From an uncultured Eubacterium sp. (GTDB lineage Bacteria; Bacillota; Clostridia; Lachnospirales; Lachnospiraceae), in NCBI GenBank assembly GCA_905236225.1, contig CAJOPM010000181.1, positions 1 to 12,972 on the forward strand: a DNA stretch of 12,972 bases, in the 5' to 3' direction. The translations under genes and the position numbers were made by a program. Every line of letters starts with the position of its first letter. Within the stretch, counting starts at the first letter, position 1. Positions 6,914-12,972 of this stretch are shown one piece after another. The notes beneath the pieces were generated by a model. That model ran no database searches. It saw only the letters and a program-made list of their open reading frames with translations, and was not told where the DNA came from.

Positions 6914-6992
6914 TTTGTCTTAGTTAATTTATCGGCAATTTAACATTGTAAACTAACCTCTAAAATTAAAATTTAATAATTTTACGGAATAC

Positions 6993-7775
6993 CTATTTAA
7001 TATCATCTTTTTCTTTAAGTTCTTTTAACTCATCGAACACTACGTCATTTACAACCTTAATATACGTCCCCTTCATTCCCGATGAACGCGACTCTATAAC
7101 CCCTGCGCTTTCAAACTTGCGAAGCGCATTAACAATTACCGACCTGGTAATCCCAACTCTATCCGCAATCTTACTGGCAACAAGAATGCCCTCTTTACCA
7201 TCCATTTCATCAAATATATGAATGATAGCCTTAAGCTCCGAGAATGATAAAGTACTAATAGCCGATTTGACAATCTGTTTTTGCCTGTTCTCTTCGGCAA
7301 TTTCCTCATTGACAGATCTCATCATCTCAAGTCCGACAACCGTAGTACCGTATTCGGCAAGTATAATATCGTCTATATCATAAAGCTTATCAGTTCTGTA
7401 TACAAATAAAGTCCCGAGTCTCTCACCGCCAATATCAATAGGTGTAATAATTGCGCAATAACCCTCCACTTCATTTGTAAACCCAAGAGTCTCAAGGTTG
7501 ACATTTTCTTTTGTAGAAAGAATCCCAAGCAGTCTCTCATTAAGAAGCGGGTCAATAAAACCTCCGACTCTTATATCTCTTAGTTCAATAAGATTGTCTA
7601 TGCCACTACCGCTGCTTATCCCGAGCACCTTGCCCTTCTTGCTGATTACCAATATATTAGAATACAATATTTCGGTAAGCACGTTACATATATCATTAAA
7701 TACAACTTTTGATTTGTTATTGTTATGTAGCAGCTTATTAATCCTTCTGGTCTTATCTAGTAACTGAACCCTCAT
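6993..7775 (-). CDS. codY: GTP-sensing global transcriptional repressor CodY
   Basis: CodY is the cytoplasmic regulator of Gram-positives that senses GTP and branched-chain amino acids. It represses amino-acid uptake and biosynthesis, and in Bacillus also competence and motility genes. The 260-residue product has the N-terminal GAF-type ligand domain (about 1-155, with GERLGTLFVYRTDKLYDIDD at 117-136 and ILAEYGTTVVGLEMMR at 138-153). A linker helix follows, then a winged helix-turn-helix at about 200-245 whose core ASKIADRVGITRSVIVNALR (200-219) is essentially the family signature. The end carries about 15 charged residues (KELKEKDDIK). ATG has AGGAGGGA about 5 nt upstream. A TGCTATAAT promoter lies just before it and a strong terminator follows, so it is probably transcribed on its own as well as from topA. 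Its position directly before flgB is conserved in many Firmicutes. Confidence 0.97.
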   Translation of the reverse strand: MRVQLLDKTRRINKLLHNNNKSKVVFNDICNVLTEILYSNILVISKKGKVLGISSGSGIDNLIELRDIRVGGFIDPLLNERLLGILSTKENVNLETLGFTNEVEGYCAIITPIDIGGERLGTLFVYRTDKLYDIDDIILAEYGTTVVGLEMMRSVNEEIAEENRQKQIVKSAISTLSFSELKAIIHIFDEMDGKEGILVASKIADRVGITRSVIVNALRKFESAGVIESRSSGMKGTYIKVVNDVVFDELKELKEKDDIK

Positions 7776-7812
7776 CGTTCCCTCCTGATGTCTGCAAAAA
7801 CAGAACGTGATA

Positions 7813-7840
7813 ATTATAGCACATCTTAACCCTTTTTCAA
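7813..7840 (-). promoter_or_regulatory. Promoter of codY (sigma-A, extended -10)
   Basis: On the minus strand, TTGAAA (7835-7840) and TATAAT (7813-7818) are spaced by 16 bases, and TGC directly before TATAAT makes an extended -10. Transcription should begin near 7806, giving a 5' leader of about 31 nt before the codY ATG. It is the best promoter match in the window. Confidence 0.75.
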
Positions 7841-7868
7841 TATTTTACCAAAAAATAGCATAAATCAA

Positions 7869-9956
7869 TCAATTTTCAGACATTTGCGGTTCTATATTTT
7901 CCAAAACATTCTTACATTCATCATTTGCGCATACAAGTTTCTTACCCTTTTCTACCATATAGCCGCCACACTTGGGGCATTTTTGATTTGACGGTTTTCC
8001 CCATGACATAAAATCACAATCAGGGAAATTCTCACACCCAAAAAATCTGCGGCCTTTCTTAGTCATTTTAAGCACAACATCTTTACCGCATTTAGGGCAT
8101 GATACTCCTATTTTCTCGTAGTATGGCTTGGTATTTCTGCAATCAGGAAATCCCGGACATGCTAAAAATCTTCCGTGCGGACCATATTTGATTACCATAT
8201 TTCGTCCGCAATTTTCGCAAATAACGTCAGATTTTTCGTCTTCTATATCAACTTTTTCAAGTTCCCTTTCAGCTTCTTTAACAGCCGTATCAAGATCGGG
8301 ATAGAAATTTCTGATAACCATCTTCCACTCAATACTTCCGGCTTCGATTTTATCAAGCAGCGACTCCATATTCGCAGTAAATTTCTCATCCACTATTGTA
8401 GCAAAGGCTTCTTTCATTATCGCATTGACAACTTCACCAAGCTCCGTAACATACAGACATTTTTTCTCTTTGACAATGTAATGTCTTGATAAAAGAGTGG
8501 TTATTGTCGGTGCATAAGTACTAGGCCTTCCTATACCTTGCTCTTCTAATGATTTTACAAGAGCAGCTTCAGTAAAATGAGCCGGCGGCTGAGTAAAATG
8601 CTGCACGCCTTCTATATCAAGTAATTCTAAAACTGTATTTTCATCTATGCTCTTAAGCGTAACATTCTTTTTATCTTTATCATCGTCATCCGAAGAATAC
8701 ACTGACATAAATCCTTCAAATTTGACCTTAGAAGCATTAACGTTAAATATATAATCGTCAATCTTGATTTTAACTACTGTGGTCTCATATATTGCAGGCG
8801 TCATCCTGCTGGCCACAAATCTGTTCCATATAAGCTGGTACAATCTGAACAAGTCACGGCTTAGCGACTCCTTAACCATTACAGGATTAAGCGTTATATC
8901 TGTAGGACGGATAGCTTCATGCGCATCTTGAACGTTAGAGCCCTTTTTGGTTTTTGTATCCGTCTTATTTACATAATTTTCTCCATAATGTTCCTCTATA
9001 TAGGGCGCAGCTGCTGCATTTGCCTCATCGGATACTCTAGTAGAATCAGTTCTTAAATAGGTAATTAAGCCAATTGTACCGCGTTTTTTAATGTCTACGC
9101 CTTCATACAGCTGCTGAGCCAGCCTCATGGTCTTTTGTGTAGAGAAATTAAGTCTCTTTGATGCTTCCTGCTGAAGCGTACTTGTAGTAAATGCAAGCGG
9201 TTGCTTTTTGGTTCTTTCTGATTTTTTAACACTCATTACTACCGGGGTTTTTCCCTTAAGAGCATTAATTATATTATCAACTTCTTCTTTTGAAGTTAAT
9301 TGCACCTTCTCTTTATCTTTACCATAAAAATGAACAGTAAGCGGTTTCTTTTCACCCTTTGGCAAAATCTGGGCATCTATAGTCCAGTACTCTTCCGGTA
9401 TAAAATTATTAATAGCCTCTTCCCTGTCACAAATAATTCTAAGCGCAACAGATTGTACTCTTCCTGCACTAAGGCCTCTTTTTACCTTAGTCCACAGCAG
9501 CGGACTAATTTCATAGCCAACCATCCTATCGAGCACTCTTCTTGCTTGCTGCGCATCAACAAGGTTCATATTAATTTTACGCGGATTTTTAAGTGATTCT
9601 CTAACTGCCGACTTTGTAATCTCATTAAAACTAATACGCATAACATCTTCGTCGTCTATCTTAAGCGCTTTTGACAAATGCCAGCTGATAGCTTCTCCCT
9701 CTCTATCCGGGTCAGTTGCAAGATAAATCTTATCTGCTTTTTTTGCTTCTTTTCGAAGGTTAGAGAGCACCTGTCCCTTGCCTCTGATTGTTATATATTT
9801 GGGTTCAAAATCATTTTCAACATCAATTCCCATCTGACTTTTAGGCAAATCCCTTACATGTCCGTTAGATGCTGCCACTTCATAATTCTTACCTAAAAAC
9901 TTTTTAATTGTCTTAACCTTTGCCGGTGACTCTACTATAACAAGATACTTTGCCAT
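7869..9956 (-). CDS. topA: DNA topoisomerase I (type IA)
   Basis: TopA relaxes negative supercoils by cutting and passing single strands through a 5'-phosphotyrosine intermediate. The 695-residue product begins with the Toprim domain: VIVESPAK at 6-13, with catalytic Glu9, and TDPDREGEAISWHL at 81-94, with the acidic DxDxE residues D82, D84 and E86. The active-site Tyr is Tyr300 in GLITYLRTDSTR. The core continues through HEAIRPTD (346-353) and GIGRPSTYAPTI (474-485). The C-terminus carries three four-cysteine zinc ribbons: C580/C583/C600/C606, C620/C623/C641/C647 and C660/C663/C676/C681. Everything is intact. The ATG has TTAGGAG about 8 nt upstream. It sits 84 nt after dprA and 93 nt before codY, as in the conserved dprA-topA order of Firmicutes. 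Confidence 0.98.
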   Translation of the reverse strand: MAKYLVIVESPAKVKTIKKFLGKNYEVAASNGHVRDLPKSQMGIDVENDFEPKYITIRGKGQVLSNLRKEAKKADKIYLATDPDREGEAISWHLSKALKIDDEDVMRISFNEITKSAVRESLKNPRKINMNLVDAQQARRVLDRMVGYEISPLLWTKVKRGLSAGRVQSVALRIICDREEAINNFIPEEYWTIDAQILPKGEKKPLTVHFYGKDKEKVQLTSKEEVDNIINALKGKTPVVMSVKKSERTKKQPLAFTTSTLQQEASKRLNFSTQKTMRLAQQLYEGVDIKKRGTIGLITYLRTDSTRVSDEANAAAAPYIEEHYGENYVNKTDTKTKKGSNVQDAHEAIRPTDITLNPVMVKESLSRDLFRLYQLIWNRFVASRMTPAIYETTVVKIKIDDYIFNVNASKVKFEGFMSVYSSDDDDKDKKNVTLKSIDENTVLELLDIEGVQHFTQPPAHFTEAALVKSLEEQGIGRPSTYAPTITTLLSRHYIVKEKKCLYVTELGEVVNAIMKEAFATIVDEKFTANMESLLDKIEAGSIEWKMVIRNFYPDLDTAVKEAERELEKVDIEDEKSDVICENCGRNMVIKYGPHGRFLACPGFPDCRNTKPYYEKIGVSCPKCGKDVVLKMTKKGRRFFGCENFPDCDFMSWGKPSNQKCPKCGGYMVEKGKKLVCANDECKNVLENIEPQMSEN
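7871..7885. promoter_or_regulatory. CodY-box-like site upstream of codY
   Basis: The plus-strand sequence AATTTTCAGACATTT matches 13 of 15 positions of the CodY consensus AATTTTCWGAAAATT. It lies over the last codons of topA, about 30 bp upstream of the codY -35 hexamer. CodY boxes with two mismatches are commonly functional, but AT-rich DNA produces chance matches, and the overlap with topA coding sequence means protein constraint may explain it. Autoregulation is a hypothesis. Confidence 0.3.
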
Positions 9957-10040
9957 TTCCTGCTCCTAATAATCCTAGTACATTGAAAAGAGCCCAAAAA
10001 ATTAACTGCCGCACAAATACCGCAGATATTACAGACTCCT

Positions 10041-11117
10041 TCAAATCGATACATATTGATTTTTAAAAACTTCACGGATGTATCCCTTAATTTCAAGCGA
10101 AGCTAAAACTCTGAGCGTATCTTCAAATCCAAGTATTTCTTCATCTAAAATCTCTTCCAGGCTCATCGGGTGAAATTTTAGACAACTATACACCAACATT
10201 TCTTCTTTTTCAAGTGCTAATTCTTTGCAAGTTTCTTTTTCTTCCCCAAAATATGCCTTGATATCAAGGTTATTTACAAAATCATCTATATCATCCAGCA
10301 CGCCTGCTCCTTGACTTATTAGCTTATTACATCCCTCGCTTAGAGGATCAAAAATTCTTCCGGGCACTGCATATATATCCTTGCCCTGCTCAAGTGCCAT
10401 ATCAGCGGTTATTAATGATCCGCTTTTTTTCTTTGCCTCTACAACAATAACCCGGTCACTAAGTGCACTAATGATTCTGTTTCTCATCGGGAAATGCCAG
10501 CCAAGGGGTTTGCTTGAAGGAGGAAATTCGCTTAATAAAAGCCCTCTTTGCTTAATCACTTTATAAAGTTCTTTGTTAAAATGCGGATAACAAATATCGA
10601 CTCCGCAACCAAGCACAGCGCATGTCTTTCCTTTTTCTCTCAGGGCTCCTGCATGCGAAAACGAATCTATACCTTCGGCCAAACCACTTACTACAACTAT
10701 ATTAGCTCTTGCAAGCTTTGTGGATAATTTATCTGCTATAATTCTTCCGTACTCAGTGCATTTTCTTGCCCCTACAATTGATACGCAGGGTAACTTGAGC
10801 ATCGAAAGATCACCATAATAAAATATGGCATACGGAGGATCATATATTTCCTTTAATCTAAGCGGATACTCCTTATCATTTATAGTCTTAAAATTCATAT
10901 TTAGTTTTCTGAAATTTTCAAATTGTTTTTCGGCATTATAGTTCTTCCTTGATTCTTCAAATGTTTTTGCTTTACTTTTTTCAATCTTTCCATGATATGC
11001 AACATTCTTAATGTCGGCCTTATATATATTTTTTGCATTTCCAAAAACATTAATCAATCGAATCTTTTGCATAGATGTCAATATTTCATCTCGCGAAAAC
11101 CAATAATTATATATCAT
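10041..11117 (-). CDS. dprA: DNA processing protein DprA (Smf)
   Basis: DprA binds incoming single-stranded DNA during natural transformation and loads RecA onto it; it is also conserved in species not known to be competent. The 358-residue product has the Rossmann-type DprA core: SIVGARKCTEYG at 113-124, SGLAEGIDSFSHAGAL at 144-159, FPMRNRIIS at 209-217, KKSGSLITADMALEQG at 230-245 and VPGRIFDPLSEGCN at 251-264. A C-terminal winged-helix domain follows (about 303-358). The N-terminal 80 residues are a diverged SAM-like/linker region. The start is taken at 11117 (MIYNYWFSRDEIL), overlapping the comM end by 11 bases, because GGGAGAGAAG lies upstream and N-terminal family similarity begins there. 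A TTG 30 bases further upstream (11147) is also possible. The overlap suggests translation coupled to comM. Confidence 0.95.
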   Translation of the reverse strand: MIYNYWFSRDEILTSMQKIRLINVFGNAKNIYKADIKNVAYHGKIEKSKAKTFEESRKNYNAEKQFENFRKLNMNFKTINDKEYPLRLKEIYDPPYAIFYYGDLSMLKLPCVSIVGARKCTEYGRIIADKLSTKLARANIVVVSGLAEGIDSFSHAGALREKGKTCAVLGCGVDICYPHFNKELYKVIKQRGLLLSEFPPSSKPLGWHFPMRNRIISALSDRVIVVEAKKKSGSLITADMALEQGKDIYAVPGRIFDPLSEGCNKLISQGAGVLDDIDDFVNNLDIKAYFGEEKETCKELALEKEEMLVYSCLKFHPMSLEEILDEEILGFEDTLRVLASLEIKGYIREVFKNQYVSI

Positions 11118-12657
11118 AGTCACTTCTCTCCCATATTTTTTTATCAATGCCTCTAAAACAAACAGCCTCAGAAATATGATTTTGCTTTATTACTTCACTT
11201 TGATCCATATCCGCTATTGTTCTTGATACTCTTAGTAATTTATAATAACCACGAGGTGACAAAAAAAACTTAGTAAATATATCTTCCAAATATTGCTCAA
11301 GATTATCTTCTAACCTGCAATACATAGCAATTTTATCCGACGGTATTTGCGAATTATATGAAAAGTTCTCTTTCTTAAAACGCTCTTTTTGTATATTTCT
11401 AACTGCAATCACCCTCTCTTTGACATCCTTAGAGTCTTCTTCCTTTTCTTTACTTATAAGCTGAGAAAAGTTTGGTCTTTTTACCTCTACCGACATATCA
11501 AATCTATCCAGCATTGCCTGAGAAATATTAGATAAATAACTTTTTATTGCCGCAGAAGTACAATTACACTTAGTCATATCCGGGAAAAAACCACATCTGC
11601 AAGCCGACATGGCTGCAACTAACACAAAGTCTGCAGGATATTCATAACTCCCTCCCAACCTGTTAATGACTATTTTTTTCTTTTCAAGCGGCATTCTAAG
11701 CTGCTCTATTACAGATTTGTCAAATTCCGTAAGTTCATCCAAAAACAAAACCCCGGTGTGCGCAAGGGATATTTCTCCGGGTCTTGGAACGCTGCCTCCT
11801 CCTATAAGTGCGCCCTTAGGCAACGAGTGATGCGGCATTCTAAAAGGCCTTTGCATCACTAAACCGTCTCCCGCATTTAACATTCCACATATTGAATATA
11901 TTTTTGAAATTGACATTATCTCTTCTTCATCAAGTGGTGGCAAAATTGATGGAATCGCATTTGCAATAAGACTCTTGCCTGAGCCGGGCGGGCCGATCAT
12001 CAATATATTGTGCTCACCGCTCATAGCTATCTCGCAAGCTCTCTTTACACTCTTTTGACCTTTTATATTGCCAAAATCGCCAATATTATTTATATCAGGG
12101 CAGATCTTATTATTATCTTTTCTATCCTCTTTAAACTGAAAGTTTCCTTCTTTTAGAAGGTTTATTGTATGATTAATATCCTTAAGCGGATATACCTCTA
12201 TACCGCTTACCAACCGGGCTTCTTCATAGTTTGCCTCAGGCACTAAGCATCGCCTTTTTTTCGCTTTCTTAGCGGCATCTACTATAGGTAAAATTCCGTT
12301 TACCGGCAGTATTTTGCCGCTAAGCGAGATTTCTCCCGCCACTAAGGTCTCATCGATATTTTCTTGCAAAATTACTTTCATTGCACACAAAATTGCTATT
12401 GCAATAGGCAAATCAAATCCGCTTCCTGATTTTTTAAAATCTGCCGGATACAAATTAACCGTAATACGTTTGACAGGAAGCTGATACCCGCAATTTTTGA
12501 GTGCGATTCTGACCCTCTCCTTAGCTTCCTTAACTTCTGATGACAAAAAGCCAACCATCTCAAATACCGGCAGGCCTCCATCTGATACATCAGCTTCAAC
12601 AGATACCAAAATACCGTCTATTCCCCTTAGAATAGCGGTCTCTACTACGCTATACAT
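11107..12657 (-). CDS. comM: ComM/YifB-family AAA+ ATPase (Mg-chelatase-like)
   Basis: ComM (YifB) is a hexameric AAA+ helicase that drives branch migration of transforming DNA during homologous recombination. The 516-residue product has an N-terminal Lon-protease-like fold (about 1-170) and an Mg-chelatase AAA+ module. The latter has Walker A GPPGSGKS at 222-229 and Walker B LFLDE at 304-308. The RMPHHSLPKGALIGGGSVPR segment is at 273-292, a four-cysteine cluster (C353, C355, C364, C366) follows, and LDRFD is at 383-387. The C-terminal domain contains SPRGYYKLLRVSRTIAD at 467-483. The start at 12657 (MYSVVETAILRGIDG) is chosen because it matches the family and has AAGGAG 4 nt upstream; the open frame extends to a TTG 15 bases earlier, but the SD itself would then be coding. 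It overlaps dprA by 11 bases. Confidence 0.95.
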   Translation of the reverse strand: MYSVVETAILRGIDGILVSVEADVSDGGLPVFEMVGFLSSEVKEAKERVRIALKNCGYQLPVKRITVNLYPADFKKSGSGFDLPIAIAILCAMKVILQENIDETLVAGEISLSGKILPVNGILPIVDAAKKAKKRRCLVPEANYEEARLVSGIEVYPLKDINHTINLLKEGNFQFKEDRKDNNKICPDINNIGDFGNIKGQKSVKRACEIAMSGEHNILMIGPPGSGKSLIANAIPSILPPLDEEEIMSISKIYSICGMLNAGDGLVMQRPFRMPHHSLPKGALIGGGSVPRPGEISLAHTGVLFLDELTEFDKSVIEQLRMPLEKKKIVINRLGGSYEYPADFVLVAAMSACRCGFFPDMTKCNCTSAAIKSYLSNISQAMLDRFDMSVEVKRPNFSQLISKEKEEDSKDVKERVIAVRNIQKERFKKENFSYNSQIPSDKIAMYCRLEDNLEQYLEDIFTKFFLSPRGYYKLLRVSRTIADMDQSEVIKQNHISEAVCFRGIDKKIWERSDYDI

Positions 12658-12661
12658 ATTT

Positions 12662-12667
12662 CTCCTT
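12662..12667 (-). promoter_or_regulatory. comM ribosome binding site
   Basis: AAGGAG on the minus strand, 4 nt before the ATG at 12657, decides the comM start. The upstream in-frame TTG at 12672 would translate through this site and has no SD of its own within a useful distance. Confidence 0.75.
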
Positions 12668-12730
12668 CCCAAAATAATTGGAAAAGTGCTCCGAAACGAG
12701 CCGAAAAAAAGAAAATCAGTAAGAAATAAA

Positions 12731-12742
12731 AGTCATATGACT
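12731..12742. repeat. 12-bp perfect palindrome downstream of the comM promoter
   Basis: AGTCATATGACT is a perfect palindrome placed immediately after the predicted comM transcription start (about 12743). Its position would suit an operator for a dimeric repressor. As RNA it forms only a 4-bp stem, so a DNA site is the better guess. No known consensus was recognised. Confidence 0.4.
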
Positions 12743-12749
12743 GTTTAGT

Positions 12750-12778
12750 ATAATACCATCGCTTGTTCTATTTGTAAA
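12750..12778 (-). promoter_or_regulatory. Promoter of comM-dprA (sigma-A type)
   Basis: On the minus strand, TTTACA (12773-12778) is followed after 17 bases by TATTAT (12750-12755); an overlapping TATACT (12747-12752) gives a 20-base spacer. The -35 hexamer lies in the T-rich tail of the trpS terminator. A start near 12743 leaves a leader of about 85 nt before the comM ATG. Confidence 0.6.
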
Positions 12779-12807
12779 GAAAAGGAAGCATCAAAAAATG
12801 CTTCCTT
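12776..12807 (-). terminator. Intrinsic terminator of trpS
   Basis: On the minus strand, AAGGAAGCA (12807-12799) pairs with TGCTTCCTT (12790-12782) around an 8-base loop TTTTTTGA, giving a perfect 9-bp stem. It is followed by TTCTTT and lies 6 nt after the trpS stop. The U-tract is short but adequate for a rho-independent terminator. Confidence 0.8.
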
Positions 12808-12813
12808 AAGTCA

Positions 12814-12972
12814 TTATCTTATTTGCACCGGAAATCCTACTTTCTTTTGTACTTTCCTAAGTGTTTTTGTTGAATAATAACGTGCTTTATCGGTATTTTC
12901 TTTTATTACATCGTCGATATATCCCTTATCTTTAGAAAGTCTTTCAACCTCCTTTTGAAGAGGATCCAAACG
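12814..12972 (-). CDS. trpS: Tryptophanyl-tRNA synthetase, C-terminal end (partial)
   Basis: This is the last 52 codons of a gene that runs off the right edge of the window. The frame reads RLDPLQKEVERLSKDKGYID and ends in TKTLRKVQKKVGFPVQIR before TAA. The pattern of a charged helix, then a KARYYSTKTLRKVQKKVGF segment, matches the C-terminal helices of class I TrpRS, in which the KA..(A/Y)..T...V...(I/V)GF pattern closes the anticodon-binding domain. The enzyme charges tRNA-Trp. The catalytic HIGH and KMSKS motifs are outside the window, so the call rests on this tail only; a TyrRS-like relative is the main alternative. An intrinsic terminator lies 6 nt downstream. Confidence 0.72.
   Translation of the reverse strand, partial: RLDPLQKEVERLSKDKGYIDDVIKENTDKARYYSTKTLRKVQKKVGFPVQIR

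Noticed and set aside
8175..8489. A 104-codon open frame on the plus strand inside topA
   Set aside because: It lies antisense to strongly conserved TopA coding sequence, has no convincing SD, and its Phe/Ile-rich translation looks like an AT-rich shadow.
9300..9596. A 98-codon open frame on the plus strand inside topA
   Set aside because: It is a shadow of the conserved TopA core, with no SD or recognisable domain.
9966..10000. A possible topA promoter (TTGGGC, 17-base spacer, GATTAT on the minus strand)
   Set aside because: Both hexamers match the consensus poorly; in AT-rich intergenic DNA this is not distinguishable from chance.
10006..10025. A possible terminator between dprA and topA (CTGC...GCAG followed by a T-run)
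   Set aside because: Only four base pairs around a 12-base loop; too weak to act as an intrinsic terminator.
11117..11147. An upstream TTG start for dprA adding ten residues
   Set aside because: Only AGAGG two nt away serves as a possible SD, and the added residues (MIKKYGREVT) do not look like family sequence; the ATG at 11117 is preferred.

Overview
The window is a stretch of chromosome from a low-GC Gram-positive bacterium, most likely a motile member of the Clostridia and probably of the Lachnospiraceae. The evidence is the gene order comM-dprA-topA-codY followed by flagellar basal-body genes, the CodY regulator itself, strong AGGAGG-type ribosome binding sites, and AT-rich intergenic DNA. 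Family is inferred from synteny and protein style, not from a database match. All thirteen genes are on the minus strand, so transcription runs from high to low coordinates.

Right part (12972 to 6993), housekeeping and regulation. The window opens inside the 3' end of a tryptophanyl-tRNA synthetase gene (trpS), which ends at an intrinsic terminator. A sigma-A type promoter beside that terminator then drives comM, an AAA+ branch-migration helicase of natural transformation. It overlaps dprA, the RecA loader. After 84 nt comes topA (DNA topoisomerase I, three zinc ribbons), then codY (GTP and branched-chain amino-acid responsive global repressor). codY has its own extended -10 promoter and ends at a very strong intrinsic terminator.

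Middle gap (6669-6992, 324 bases), the junction between the codY unit and the flagellar operon. It holds the codY terminator, a further 10-bp RNA-type hairpin, a candidate sigma-A promoter for the flagellar operon, and a leader whose 5' end can pair with sequence touching the flgB Shine-Dalgarno.

Left part (6668 to 91), the start of the fla/che operon: flgB, flgC (proximal rod), fliE (MS ring-rod junction and export gate), fliF (MS ring), fliG (rotor/switch), fliH, fliI and fliJ (export ATPase complex). The genes are tightly packed, mostly with 3-30 nt gaps, and fliG and fliH overlap. The exception is a 111-nt gap with a 9-bp hairpin between fliE and fliF. The products assemble in this order of function: MS ring (FliF), rotor (FliG), export ATPase (FliH/I/J), then rod (FliE, FlgB, FlgC). 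The last 90 bases of the window hold an unusually GC-rich palindrome downstream of fliJ, which could be the end of a small mobile or repetitive element.

The coding content is conventional, and I found no undescribed gene system. The points worth a second look are intergenic: the GC-rich palindrome, the flgB leader structure, the fliE-fliF hairpin and a CodY-box-like site upstream of codY.
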